From: Azospirillum brasilense
Lineage (GTDB): Bacteria > Pseudomonadota > Alphaproteobacteria > Azospirillales > Azospirillaceae
NCBI RefSeq assembly: GCF_007827795.1
Contig: NZ_VITI01000010.1
Location: 124,001 to 188,000, forward strand
DNA length: 64,000 nt
Direction: 5' to 3'
Shown here: piece by piece, positions 18,235 to 27,313 of the stretch
Layout of the letters: the number at the start of each line of letters is the position of its first letter
Position numbering within the stretch: position 1 is the first letter of the stretch
Notes under the pieces: model-generated
Databases searched by the model: none
The model's input: only the letters and a program-made list of their open reading frames with translations
Told to the model about the DNA's origin: nothing
Made by a program: the position numbers and the translations under genes

Positions 18235-19059
18235 ATGGCTCAGCCCCAGTTGAAAGTCGTCGGATCGGCCGAAACGGCCCGCCTGTCGCAAAAGACCCTG
18301 ATCCAGATCGACGGGGTGACCAAAACCTACCGCACCCGGGACGGGGAGGTGCCGTCCCTGCGCCCGATCACCTTCGACGTGCGGGACGGGGAGTTCCTGG
18401 TCGTCGTCGGCCCGTCCGGTTGCGGCAAGTCCACTCTGCTGAAGCTGGTCGCCGGCCTGCTGCCGGTCAGCGAGGGCGCCATCACCATCGAAGGCACCAC
18501 GGTGACCGAGCCGCACGACGACGTGGGCATCGTGTTCCAAAGCCCGGTGCTGCTCGCCTGGCGGACGGTGCTGCGCAACATCATGATGCCGGTCGAGGTC
18601 CGCGGCCTGCCGCGCGACAAGTACCTGGAGCGCGCCCGCGCGCTGATCCGCATGACCGGGCTGGAGGGGTTCGAGAACAAGTACCCCTGGCAGCTTTCGG
18701 GCGGCATGCAGCAGCGCGCCTCGCTCTGCCGGGCGCTGGTCCACGACCCGAAGATCCTGCTGATGGACGAGCCGTTCGGCGCGCTCGACGCCATGACGCG
18801 GGAGAAGATGAACGTCGAGCTGCAGCGCATCCAGCACGAGACGGGCAAGACGGTGCTGCTGATCACCCACTCGATCCCCGAGGCGGTGTTCCTGGCCGAC
18901 CGGGTGATGGTGATGTCGGAACGCCCCGGCGCCATCGCCGCGACCTACGAGGTGCCGCTGCCCCGCCCGAGGTCGCTGGACGTGATGGGCCACCCGGTCT
19001 TCATCGAGCTGACCCAGCGCATCCGGGCGCATTTCAACGCCCAAGGGCATCTGGACTGA
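18235..19059 (+). CDS. ABC transporter ATP-binding protein, NitT/TauT type
   Basis: A 274-residue ATPase. Walker A is GPSGCGKST near residue 63, the Q-loop is IVFQSPVLLAW, the signature is LSGGMQQRASLCRAL, Walker B is ILLMDEPFGALD and the switch His is in ITHSIPEAV. The ATG at 18235 follows AGGAGAGCAG; the preceding in-frame region overlaps the binding-protein stop and is probably not translated. It completes the importer of this operon. Confidence 0.93.
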   Translation: MAQPQLKVVGSAETARLSQKTLIQIDGVTKTYRTRDGEVPSLRPITFDVRDGEFLVVVGPSGCGKSTLLKLVAGLLPVSEGAITIEGTTVTEPHDDVGIVFQSPVLLAWRTVLRNIMMPVEVRGLPRDKYLERARALIRMTGLEGFENKYPWQLSGGMQQRASLCRALVHDPKILLMDEPFGALDAMTREKMNVELQRIQHETGKTVLLITHSIPEAVFLADRVMVMSERPGAIAATYEVPLPRPRSLDVMGHPVFIELTQRIRAHFNAQGHLD

Positions 19060-19073
19060 GGGGGCGTGTGGTG

Positions 19074-20540
19074 ATGGATGAGTCCTGCCCCCTCCCTGAC
19101 CCTCCCCCGCTGCGCAGGGGAGGGGAATCAACGCCCTCCCCTGCGTCAGCGGGGGAGGGAAGGGGCCCGCGAAGCGGGAAGGGTGGGGGCACCGCACCCC
19201 TCATCACCATCCGCGCCATCGACCTCTATGAACGCCCCGTCCGCTTCGTGAAGCCCTTCCGCTTCGGCAGCGTGACGGTGGAGGCGGCCCCCCAGGCCTT
19301 CGTCCGCGCCCTGGTCCATGTGGACGGCGTCGGCGAGGCGTGGGGCGGCACCGCCGAGATGATGATGCCGAAGTGGTTCGACAAACGCCCGGAACGCAGC
19401 CCGGACGAGACGGTGGACGGCCTGCGCCGCTCCCTGCGCCTCGCCCGCGACGCCTATGGGACGGATCGGGCGGACACCGCCTTCGGCCATCACGCGGTGG
19501 CCTATGAGACGCAGCGGGCGGCCTGCCGCGCCGCCGGGCTGCCCGACCTGACCGCCGCCTACGGGCCGGCGCTGATCGACAAGGCGGTGCTGGACGGGCT
19601 GCTGCGGGTCCTGGGCATGGATGTCTTCACCGGCATGAGGGCGAATCTGGCCGGGATCGACGCGCGGCTGACGCCGGATCTGGCGGGCTTCGACCTGGAC
19701 GGCTTCCTCGCCGGGCTGGAGCCGCGGCCGTCCGTGGCGCTCCGCCACACGGTCGGGCTGCTGGACGAGCCGGAGGCCCTGCGCGACCTGCTGGCGCGGG
19801 AGCGGCTGACGCGCTTCAAGATCAAGCTGGGCGGCGATCCGGTGGCCGATCTGGCGCGTCTGACCGAGATCGCCGGCGTGCTCGACGCGGCGGCGGGCGA
19901 TTACCGCGCCACGCTGGACGGCAACGAACAATACGCGGGCGCCTTCGCGCTCGACGCCTTCGTGGCCGGGCTGGAGCGCGACCCGGCGCTGGCGGGGTTC
20001 CGCGGGCGCCTGCTCTACATCGAACAGCCGGTGGCGCGGGAGCGCGCGCTGGAGGCGCCGCTGGGCGCCGTGGCGGAGCGCATCCCCTTCATCATCGACG
20101 AGTCCGACGACGGCTACGACGCCTTTCCGCGCGCCCGTGCCGCCGGCTACCGCGGCGTGTCGTCCAAGTCCTGCAAGGGTCTCTACAAGGCCGTCCTCAA
20201 CCGGGCGCGTTGCGAGGCCTGGGGCGCGCCGCATTTCGTCGCGGCGGAGGACCTGACCTGTCAGGCCGGGCTGGCGGTGCAGCAGGACACGGCGCTGGTC
20301 GCGCTGCTCGGCATCGCCGACGCGGAGCGCAACGGCCACCAGTACGGAAACGGCTTCGACGGAGCGCCGGAGGCCGACGCTTTCCTCGACGCGCATCCCG
20401 GCTTCTACACCCGGCGGGACGGCACCGTCCGCCTCGCCACGGCGGGCGGCAGCCTGCCCACCGAAACCCTGGCCGTCCCCGGCTTCGCCAGCGCGGCGCA
20501 GCCCCGGTGGGACCGCCTGTCCCCTCTGCAGAACGAATAA
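19074..20540 (+). CDS. Mandelate racemase / muconate-lactonizing (enolase superfamily) protein
   Basis: An enolase-superfamily enzyme acting on a carboxylate substrate, 488 residues from the ATG at 19074 (GTGs at 19068 and 19071 are alternatives). The capping domain starts only at about residue 42 (IRAIDLYERPVRFVKPF). The first roughly 40 residues are encoded by a palindromic genomic repeat and resemble no enzyme. The barrel shows the KxK acid/base motif (FKIKLG, about residue 249), metal ligands in DGNEQY, YIEQPV and IIDESDDG, and a further Lys in SSKSCKGL. No ATG follows the repeat, so translation must begin before or inside it. The chemistry would be dehydration or epimerisation; the exact substrate is unknown. 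Confidence 0.85.
   Translation: MDESCPLPDPPPLRRGGESTPSPASAGEGRGPRSGKGGGTAPLITIRAIDLYERPVRFVKPFRFGSVTVEAAPQAFVRALVHVDGVGEAWGGTAEMMMPKWFDKRPERSPDETVDGLRRSLRLARDAYGTDRADTAFGHHAVAYETQRAACRAAGLPDLTAAYGPALIDKAVLDGLLRVLGMDVFTGMRANLAGIDARLTPDLAGFDLDGFLAGLEPRPSVALRHTVGLLDEPEALRDLLARERLTRFKIKLGGDPVADLARLTEIAGVLDAAAGDYRATLDGNEQYAGAFALDAFVAGLERDPALAGFRGRLLYIEQPVARERALEAPLGAVAERIPFIIDESDDGYDAFPRARAAGYRGVSSKSCKGLYKAVLNRARCEAWGAPHFVAAEDLTCQAGLAVQQDTALVALLGIADAERNGHQYGNGFDGAPEADAFLDAHPGFYTRRDGTVRLATAGGSLPTETLAVPGFASAAQPRWDRLSPLQNE
19086..19191. repeat. GC-rich palindromic repeat forming the 5' end of the enolase-superfamily gene
   Basis: Same family as the copies at 4588, 25488 and 42230. TGCCCCC begins at 19086 and the complementary GGGGGCA ends at 19191, with internal CCCCCGCTGCGCAGGGG and CGCGAAGCGGG hairpins. 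It separates the transport ATPase from the enzyme body and lies within the reading frame of the enzyme. Confidence 0.9.
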
Positions 20541-20560
20541 TCCCCTAGGGAGTCCCAGAC

Positions 20561-21712
20561 ATGAGCACGAAGCGCCTTGGTATCATCATGCATGGCGTGA
20601 CCGGCCGCATGGGCATGAACCAGCACCTGATCCGGTCGATCCTCGCCATCCGGGCGCAGGGCGGCGTCACTCTGTCCGACGGGGCCCGCGTCATGCCGGA
20701 CCCCATCCTGGTCGGGCGCAACGCCGAGAAGATCCGTGAGTTGGCCCAGCGCCACGGCGTGGAGCGCTGGACCGACAATCTGGATGCGGCCCTGGCGAAC
20801 CCGGACGACACGATCTTCTTCGACGCCGGCACCACCCAGATGCGCCCGACGCTGCTGGAGGCGGCGATCCGCGCCGGCAAGCACGTCTATTGCGAGAAGC
20901 CCATCGCCACCAACCTGGAGGAGGCGCTGCGCGTCGTCCGGCTGGCCGAGGAGGCCGGGGTGAAGAACGGCACCGTGCAGGACAAGCTGTTCCTGCCCGG
21001 CCTGCAGAAGCTGAAGATGCTGCGCGACAGCGGCTTCTTCGGAAAGATCCTCTCGGTTCGCGGCGAGTTCGGCTATTGGGTGTTCGAGGGCGACTGGCAG
21101 CCCGCGCAGCGCCCCTCCTGGAACTACCGGGAGGAGGACGGCGGCGGCATCATCCTCGACATGGTCTGCCACTGGCGCTACGTGCTCGACAACCTGTTCG
21201 GGCAGGTCAAGAGCGTCTCCTGCCTGGGCGCCATCCACATCCCGGAACGTTGGGACGAGCAGGGCAAGCGCTATCAGGCCACCGCTGACGACGCGGCTTA
21301 CGCCACCTTCGAGCTGGAGGGCGGCGTCATCGCCCACATCAACTCCTCCTGGGCGACGCGGGTGTATCGCGACGATCTGGTGACCTTCCAGGTGGACGGG
21401 ACGCACGGTTCGGCGGTTGCGGGCTTGAGCGATTGCGTGATCCAGCCGCGCCAGGGCACGCCGCGCCCGGTGTGGAACCCGGACCAGAAGCAGACCATGG
21501 ACTTCTACGCGACGTGGCAGCCGGTGCCCGACAACCAGCCGACCGACAACGGCTTCAAGACGCAGTGGGAATCCTTCATCCGCCACGTCGTCGAGGACGC
21601 CCCCTTCGACCATGGCCTGATCGAGGGCGCCAAGGGCGTGCAGCTCGTCGAGGCCGCGCTGAAGAGCTGGAAGGAGCGCCGCTGGGTCGACGTTCCCTCT
21701 CTGACCGCCTGA
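20561..21712 (+). CDS. Gfo/Idh/MocA-family NAD(P)-dependent oxidoreductase
   Basis: A 383-residue sugar/polyol dehydrogenase-type enzyme. The N-terminal Rossmann domain starts with [14 protein letters not shown] rather than the common GxGxxG spacing. The catalytic Lys is in the CEKP motif near residue 112. The C-terminal alpha/beta domain includes the [12 protein letters not shown] segment, whose His is typical of the family active site. Genes before and after are co-oriented with gaps of 20 and 15 bp. It probably oxidises a hydroxyl on the imported compound. Confidence 0.9.
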   Translation: MSTKRLGIIMHGVTGRMGMNQHLIRSILAIRAQGGVTLSDGARVMPDPILVGRNAEKIRELAQRHGVERWTDNLDAALANPDDTIFFDAGTTQMRPTLLEAAIRAGKHVYCEKPIATNLEEALRVVRLAEEAGVKNGTVQDKLFLPGLQKLKMLRDSGFFGKILSVRGEFGYWVFEGDWQPAQRPSWNYREEDGGGIILDMVCHWRYVLDNLFGQVKSVSCLGAIHIPERWDEQGKRYQATADDAAYATFELEGGVIAHINSSWATRVYRDDLVTFQVDGTHGSAVAGLSDCVIQPRQGTPRPVWNPDQKQTMDFYATWQPVPDNQPTDNGFKTQWESFIRHVVEDAPFDHGLIEGAKGVQLVEAALKSWKERRWVDVPSLTA

Positions 21713-21727
21713 CCGGAGTTCGCACTC

Positions 21728-22900
21728 ATGGCATTGACCATCAAGCTGCCGCGCGCCGACCGGTCGTTGGAGGCTTACGAAGTGGCCCCGGCGCGGGGCT
21801 TCCCCGCCCGCACCGACCGGCCCTTGAACCGTGTGGCCTACGCCGCCGCCCACATGGTGGCCGACCCGCTGGCCGACAACGACCCCTGGCTGGCCCCGGC
21901 CATCGACTGGGACCGCACCATCGCCTTCCGCGAGCATCTGTGGGACCTCGGCTTCGGCGTGGCCGAGGCGATGGACACCGCGCAGCGCGGCATGGGGCTG
22001 GACTGGAACGCCTCGCTGGAGCTGATCCGGCGCTCCCTGACCGCGGCGAAGGGGCGCGGCAACGCGCTGATCGCCTGTGGGGCCGGCACCGACCATCTGG
22101 CCCCGGAGGACGCCCGCTCCCTCGACGACGTGATCCGCGCCTACGAGACGCAGGTCGCCGCGGTCGAGGATCTCGGCGGGCGGGTGATCCTGATGGCGTC
22201 GCGCGCGCTGGCCCGCGTGGCCAAGGGGCCGGAGGACTATGTCCGCGTCTACAGCCGCATCCTCTCCCAGGTGCGCAGCCCGGTGATCATCCACTGGCTG
22301 GGCGACATGTTCGACCCGGCGTTGGCCGGCTATTGGGGGACCAACGACTTCCCGGTGGCGCTCGACACGGCGGTCGGCATCATCAACGACTTCGCGGCCA
22401 AGGTCGACGGGGTGAAGATCTCCCTGCTCGACAAGGACAAGGAAATCGTCATGCGCCGCCGGCTGGCCCCCGGCGTGCGCATGTACACCGGCGACGACTT
22501 CAACTACGCGGAGCTGATCGCCGGCGACGCGGAGGGCCATTCCGACGCGCTGCTGGGCATCTTCGACGCCATCGCCCCGGCGGCGGCGGCGGCCTTGGCC
22601 GAACTGGCGGCGGGCGAGGAGGGGCGCTTCCACGAGATCCTGGCGCCGACCGTCCCGCTGTCCCGCCACATCTTCAAGGCGCCGACCCGCTTCTACAAGA
22701 CCGGAGTGGTCTTCATGGCCTACCTGAATGGCCACCAGGACCATTTCACGATGATCGGCGGGCAGGAGGGTACGCGCTCCACCCTGCATCTGGCGGAGAT
22801 TTTCCGGCTGGCCGACAAGGCCGGGCTGCTGCGCGACCCGGAAGAGGCGGTGTGGCGCATGGCCGACGTCCTGGCCGTCCGCGGCATCGAAGCGGTGTGA
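21728..22900 (+). CDS. DUF993 family protein (dihydrodipicolinate synthase-like TIM barrel)
   Basis: A 390-residue protein recognised as DUF993, a group related to Schiff-base DHDPS/NAL aldolases. It starts with MALTIKLPRADRS and contains an AMDTAQRGMGLDW segment and a GVKISLLDKDKE strand whose Lys residues are candidates for Schiff-base formation. Its position after the dehydrogenase suggests a retro-aldol or hydrolytic step on a keto intermediate. That is inference; the family has no established reaction that I can name. Confidence 0.8.
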   Translation: MALTIKLPRADRSLEAYEVAPARGFPARTDRPLNRVAYAAAHMVADPLADNDPWLAPAIDWDRTIAFREHLWDLGFGVAEAMDTAQRGMGLDWNASLELIRRSLTAAKGRGNALIACGAGTDHLAPEDARSLDDVIRAYETQVAAVEDLGGRVILMASRALARVAKGPEDYVRVYSRILSQVRSPVIIHWLGDMFDPALAGYWGTNDFPVALDTAVGIINDFAAKVDGVKISLLDKDKEIVMRRRLAPGVRMYTGDDFNYAELIAGDAEGHSDALLGIFDAIAPAAAAALAELAAGEEGRFHEILAPTVPLSRHIFKAPTRFYKTGVVFMAYLNGHQDHFTMIGGQEGTRSTLHLAEIFRLADKAGLLRDPEEAVWRMADVLAVRGIEAV

Positions 22901-22906
22901 GGGTAA

Positions 22907-23029
22907 CTCCCTCTCCCCTCTGGGGAGAGGGTGGCGCCGAAGGCGCCAGGTGAGGGGGATGCGCGTGGCGGCAGGTTCGGCACAAGCGCAACCCCCTCAC
23001 CCTGATCCTCTCCCCGGAGTGGAGAGGGA
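22907..23029. repeat. CTC/GAG palindromic repeat, second family
   Basis: Complementary ends (CTCCCTCTCCCCTC / GGAGAGGGA) flank inner hairpins such as GGCGCCGAAGGCGCC and an accompanying CCCCCTCACCCTGATCCTC. A related copy lies at 29217-29349. It occupies the gap between the DUF993 gene and the isomerase gene, so it should be in the operon mRNA. Confidence 0.85.
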
Positions 23030-23054
23030 CGAGATTGATAAGGGACTCCAAATC

Positions 23055-23918
23055 ATGCGCGACTTCTCCGGCGATCATCGCTGGCTGTCCATCAACACGG
23101 CCACGGTGCGCAAGCAGGGCGACCTGCTGCAGATCTTCGACGCCTGCGCCCGCCACGGCATCCGCGCCGTCTCCCCCTGGCGGGATCAGGTAGCCGCGGT
23201 GGGGCTGGACCGCGCCGTCCGGGCGGTGAGTGAGTTGGGTCTGGAACTGTCCGGCTATTGCCGCGGCGGCATGTTCCCCGCCGATCCCGACCGCCGGGCC
23301 GAGGTGCGCGACGACAACCGCCGCGCGGTGGACGAGGCGGTGGCGCTGGGCGCCCCCTGCCTCGTGCTGGTGGTCGGCGGGCTGCCGCAATTCTCCCGCC
23401 CCGGCTCCCCGCCGTCCAAGGACATAGCGCTGGCCCGCGCCCAGGTGGAGGACGGCATCGCCGAGCTGCTGGAGCACGCCCGCGGCGCCGGGATGCCGCT
23501 CGCCATCGAGCCGCTGCACCCGATGTACGCCGCCGACCGCGCCTGCGTGAACACGATGCGCCATGCACTGGACCTTTGCGACCGGCTGGACCCGCAGGGA
23601 ACCGGCGCGCTGGGCGTGGCGTTGGACGTCTACCACGTCTGGTGGGACCCGGAACTGGAGGCGCAGATCCGCCGGGCGGGCAAGAGCCGCCTCTGTGCCT
23701 TCCATGTGTGCGACTGGCTGGTGCCGACCGCCGATCTGCTGGAGGACCGCGGCATGATGGGCGACGGGGTGATCGACATTCCGATGATCCGCGGCCGGGT
23801 GGAAGCCAGCGGATTTCAAGGCTATTCCGAGGTCGAAATATTCTCGCGCCACTGGTGGACCCGACCTTTGGATGAGGTGTTGTCCGTCTGTATCGAACGG
23901 CATCGGTCTTCGGTGTGA
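23055..23918 (+). CDS. Sugar phosphate isomerase/epimerase-like TIM-barrel protein
   Basis: A 287-residue AP-endonuclease-2/xylose-isomerase-like barrel. Metal-site motifs are visible: AIEPLHPMY (Glu), VALDVYHVWWDPE (Asp, His), FHVCDW (His) and GYSEVEIF (Glu). The ATG at 23055 was chosen; upstream codons in the same frame belong to the repeat at 22907-23029. It is the last gene of the TetR-controlled operon and would isomerise or epimerise a keto sugar or polyol. Confidence 0.85.
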   Translation: MRDFSGDHRWLSINTATVRKQGDLLQIFDACARHGIRAVSPWRDQVAAVGLDRAVRAVSELGLELSGYCRGGMFPADPDRRAEVRDDNRRAVDEAVALGAPCLVLVVGGLPQFSRPGSPPSKDIALARAQVEDGIAELLEHARGAGMPLAIEPLHPMYAADRACVNTMRHALDLCDRLDPQGTGALGVALDVYHVWWDPELEAQIRRAGKSRLCAFHVCDWLVPTADLLEDRGMMGDGVIDIPMIRGRVEASGFQGYSEVEIFSRHWWTRPLDEVLSVCIERHRSSV

Positions 23919-24056
23919 GTGATCGCCTATTTTTCAGTCATTTCGGCATTTATGGCTAAAACCTGGGCGGATTGTGGCGGCGTGCATAATTCGTAAGCGA
24001 ATGCTTGGCCGTGAGCCGCCGCGGAATCCCTGAGGCGGCGGCATCGCGCCGCGTCG

Positions 24057-24071
24057 TGGCATCACATTTGC
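24057..24071 (+). promoter_or_regulatory. Sigma-54 (-24/-12) promoter upstream of urtA
   Basis: TGGCATCACATTTGC has the GG-N10-GC spacing of RpoN promoters and a close match to TGGCAC-N5-TTGC. It lies 60 bp before the urtA ATG. Control of urea transport by nitrogen limitation through NtrC and sigma-54 is the usual arrangement. No clear NtrC site was identified in the 23919-24056 region. Confidence 0.8.
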
Positions 24072-24130
24072 GAAGGACACCCCCGGGCGCCTGAGGCGGG
24101 CGCCAGACCAAAGAACGGGGGGTATTCACA

Positions 24131-25450
24131 ATGTTCAAGTCGGGGTTCACGTCGGGCTTCGGGACCGGTCGCACCCTTGCGGCGGCCGCCGGTCTTGCCG
24201 TCACGTTCGCCGCGGGCTTCGCCGCCCCGGCGTCAGCCCAGGACACCATCAAGGTCGGCATCCTCCATTCCCTGTCGGGCACCATGGCGATCAGCGAGAC
24301 CACGCTGAAGGACGTCATGCTGATGCTCATCGAAGAGCAGAACAAGAAGGGCGGCGTTCTCGGCAAGAAGCTTGAGCCGGTCGTCGTCGATCCCGCCTCC
24401 AACTGGCCCCTGTTCGCCGAAAAGGCGCGCGAGCTGGTCAGCAAGGACAAGGTGGCCGCGGTGTTCGGCTGCTGGACCTCGGTCAGCCGCAAGTCCGTCC
24501 TCCCGGTGTTCGAGGAGCTGAACAGCATCCTGTTCTACCCGGTGCAGTACGAGGGCGAGGAGTCCTCGCGCAACGTCTTCTACACCGGCGCCGCCCCGAA
24601 CCAGCAGGCGATCCCCGCCGTCGACTATCTGGCGGCGACGGAAGGCGTGCAGCGCTGGGTGCTGGCCGGCACCGACTACGTCTATCCGCGCACGACCAAC
24701 AAGATCCTGGAAACCTACCTGAAGTCCAAGGGCGTGAAGTCCGAGGACATCATGATCAACTACACCCCCTTCGGCCATTCCGACTGGCAGAACATCGTCG
24801 CCGACATCAAGAAGTTCGGCTCCGCCGGCAAGAAGACCGCCGTCGTCTCGACCATCAACGGCGACGCCAACGTCCCCTTCTACAAGGAACTGGGCAACCA
24901 GGGCGTCAAGGCGCAGGATATCCCGGTCGTCGCCTTCTCCGTGGGTGAGGAGGAGCTGGCCGGCATCGACACCAAGCCGCTGGTCGGCCATCTCGCCGCC
25001 TGGAACTACTTCATGTCGGTGGACACGCCGGAGAACAGCGACTTCATCAAGAAGTGGCAGGCCTATACCAAGAACGATAAGCGCGTCACCAACGACCCGA
25101 TGGAGGCCCACTACATCGGCTTCAACATGTGGGTGAAGGCGGTCGAGAAGGCCGGCACCACCGACAGCAACGCGGTGATCGACAGCCTCGTCGGCGTGTC
25201 CGTCCCGAACCTGACCGGCGGCTATTCGGCCATGCTGCCGAACCACCACATCACCAAGCCGGTGCTGATCGGCGAGGTGCAGGAGAACGGCCAGTTCGAG
25301 ACCGTCTCCAAGACGCCGGGCCTTGTGGTCGGCGACGAGTGGTCGGACTTCCTGCCGGACAGCAAGGACCTGATCTCCGATTGGCGCGCCCCGATGTCCT
25401 GCGGCAACTTCAACGTGAAGACCGGCAAGTGCGGCGGCAAGGGGTCGTGA
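24131..25450 (+). CDS. urtA: Urea ABC transporter substrate-binding protein UrtA
   Basis: A 439-residue periplasmic urea-binding protein with a signal peptide ending at ASAQ. The mature start DTIKVGILHSLSGTMAISE and the FGCWTSVSRKSVLPVFEE and LFYPVQYEGEESS segments are diagnostic of UrtA rather than generic LivK. It heads urtABCDE behind a sigma-54 promoter and delivers urea to UrtBC. Confidence 0.97.
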   Translation: MFKSGFTSGFGTGRTLAAAAGLAVTFAAGFAAPASAQDTIKVGILHSLSGTMAISETTLKDVMLMLIEEQNKKGGVLGKKLEPVVVDPASNWPLFAEKARELVSKDKVAAVFGCWTSVSRKSVLPVFEELNSILFYPVQYEGEESSRNVFYTGAAPNQQAIPAVDYLAATEGVQRWVLAGTDYVYPRTTNKILETYLKSKGVKSEDIMINYTPFGHSDWQNIVADIKKFGSAGKKTAVVSTINGDANVPFYKELGNQGVKAQDIPVVAFSVGEEELAGIDTKPLVGHLAAWNYFMSVDTPENSDFIKKWQAYTKNDKRVTNDPMEAHYIGFNMWVKAVEKAGTTDSNAVIDSLVGVSVPNLTGGYSAMLPNHHITKPVLIGEVQENGQFETVSKTPGLVVGDEWSDFLPDSKDLISDWRAPMSCGNFNVKTGKCGGKGS

Positions 25451-25487
25451 GGACCGTCTGAACGCCTCTTGGTGACTGGCTGCGTGG

Positions 25488-25650
25488 TGCCCCCTCCCTG
25501 ACCCTCCCCCGCTCTCGGCGGACCAGAGGTCCGCCTGTCGCGTCAGCGCAAACCTTTGGTTTGCGCGAGAGCTTCGCAGGGGAGGGGATTGCTCCCTCTC
25601 CCGCCCAGCGGGGGAGGGAAGGGGCCCGCGAAGCGGGAAGGGTGGGGGCA
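25488..25650. repeat. GC-rich palindromic repeat carrying a nested palindromic insert
   Basis: This is the same family as 4588, 19086 and 42230, but it is interrupted within its CCCCCGCT...TTCGCAGGGG hairpin by about 57 bp (25514-25570) flanked by a repeated GCT. The insert contains two perfect palindromes, GGCGGACC-AGA-GGTCCGCC and GCGCAAACC-TTT-GGTTTGCGC, and has ends CTCTCG/CGAGAG. It sits between urtA and urtB, so it is probably transcribed. Confidence 0.88.
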
Positions 25651-25704
25651 GCACCTTCCCACGCAAAACGCCCCAACGACTTCCGACACATCACAGGAAC
25701 CGCG

Positions 25705-27309
25705 ATGCACCGCGCATTCTGCTGGCTGCTGGCCGCGTTTCTGGCGTTGGCCGCACCCACCGCCTTCGCCGCCGATCTGGCCCCGCTGGTCCGCGGCCTG
25801 GGCGCCGGCAACTACGCCGAGACCGAAAAGGCCATCGCCGGGCTGGCCGAGACGGGCGATCCCGCCGTCGTGCCGGTGATCGAGGCTCTCCAGGCCGGCG
25901 ACCTGCATGTCCGCAAATCGGACGGCGCCGTGGTCGTCGCCAAGCGCGCCGGCAACGGCTACGCCCTGACCGACCCGCTGACCGGCGGGGCCATCGGCGA
26001 GGCGGACCGCAACGCGGTCGAGAAGATCCGCATCAACAACGCCCTGCGCCGCACGATCAGCGCGACGCTCGGCGCGCTCACCCTGATGAGCCCCGACGCC
26101 GGCACGCGCCGGCAGGCCGCCGAGGCGGTGTTCAAGAGCCGCGACGCCAACGCGCTGGACGCGCTCAACACGGCGCTGGCCAAGGAATCCGACGAGCGCG
26201 TGCGCCGCGCGATGACCCAGGCGCGGGCCTCCGTCCTGCTGGCCGGGGACGCGCCCGACGCCGACAAGGTCGCCGCCGTCGCGGTGCTTCAGGAGCGCGG
26301 CGACCAGGACGCGCGGGCCCTGCTGAACGGCGCCGCCAATACGGGAAGCGACGCGGTGAAGGACGCCGCGACGAAGGCCATCGCGTCGGTGGAGCAGCGG
26401 CTGGCCCTGTGGGGCGCGGCGCAGAATTTGTGGTACGGCCTGTCGCTCGGTTCGGTGCTGCTGCTGGCGGCGATCGGGCTGGCCGTCACCTTCGGCGTCA
26501 TGGGCGTCATCAACATGGCGCACGGCGAGATGGTGATGATCGGCGCCTACGCCACTTTCCTGGTCCAGGAGGCCTTCCGCCAGTGGGCGCCGGGCCTGTT
26601 CGACCTCTCCATCCTGGTGGCGCTGCCGGTCGCCTTCCTGGTCTCCGGCGCGGTCGGCGTCGCCATCGAGCGCAGCGTGATCCGCTGGCTCTACGGGCGC
26701 CCGCTGGAAACGCTGCTGGCGACCTGGGGGCTGTCGCTGGCGCTCCAGCAGGCGGTGCGCTCCATCTTCGGGCCGACGAACCGCGAGGTCGGCGCACCGT
26801 CCTGGATGTCCGGAGCCTTCGAGCTGGGCGGGCTGACCATCACCTACGGGCGGCTGTGGATCGTCGTCTTCGCCTTCCTCGTCTTCGGCGCGCTGCTGGT
26901 GGCGCTGCGCAAGACGTGGTTCGGGCTGAGCATCCGCGCCGTCACCCAGAACCGCAGCATGGCGAACGCCATGGGCGTCCGCACGGCGCGGGTGGACGCG
27001 CTGACCTTCGGGCTCGGCTCCGGCATCGCCGGGCTGGCCGGAGTGGCGCTGAGCCAGATCGACAACGTCAGTCCCAACCTGGGCCAGGGCTACATCATCG
27101 ACAGCTTCATGGTCGTGGTGTTCGGCGGCGTCGGCAACCTGTGGGGCACGCTGGTCGGCGCGCTGGCGCTCGGCGGCGTCAACAAGTTCCTGGAGCCCTA
27201 CGCGGGCGCGGTGCTGGGCAAGATCCTGGTGCTGATCTTCATCATCCTGTTCATTCAACGGCGTCCGCGCGGCCTGTTCGCGCTGAAGGGCCGGGCGGTG
27301 GAGGCCTGA
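25705..27309 (+). CDS. urtB: Urea ABC transporter permease UrtB
   Basis: A 534-residue inner-membrane protein with a signal-like N-terminus and an exported, Ala-rich helical extension (about residues 25-230) typical of UrtB. A LivH-type permease domain of roughly eight helices follows (VLLLAAIGLAVTFGVMGVINMAHGE onward). The start is the ATG at 25705; the upstream open frame is repeat sequence. It forms the channel together with UrtC. Confidence 0.95.
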   Translation: MHRAFCWLLAAFLALAAPTAFAADLAPLVRGLGAGNYAETEKAIAGLAETGDPAVVPVIEALQAGDLHVRKSDGAVVVAKRAGNGYALTDPLTGGAIGEADRNAVEKIRINNALRRTISATLGALTLMSPDAGTRRQAAEAVFKSRDANALDALNTALAKESDERVRRAMTQARASVLLAGDAPDADKVAAVAVLQERGDQDARALLNGAANTGSDAVKDAATKAIASVEQRLALWGAAQNLWYGLSLGSVLLLAAIGLAVTFGVMGVINMAHGEMVMIGAYATFLVQEAFRQWAPGLFDLSILVALPVAFLVSGAVGVAIERSVIRWLYGRPLETLLATWGLSLALQQAVRSIFGPTNREVGAPSWMSGAFELGGLTITYGRLWIVVFAFLVFGALLVALRKTWFGLSIRAVTQNRSMANAMGVRTARVDALTFGLGSGIAGLAGVALSQIDNVSPNLGQGYIIDSFMVVVFGGVGNLWGTLVGALALGGVNKFLEPYAGAVLGKILVLIFIILFIQRRPRGLFALKGRAVEA

Positions 27310-27313
27310 TCCG

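Noticed and set aside
25561..25704. 48-residue upstream extension of UrtB
   Set aside because: It is encoded by the palindromic repeat; the signal-like UrtB N-terminus starts at the ATG at 25705.
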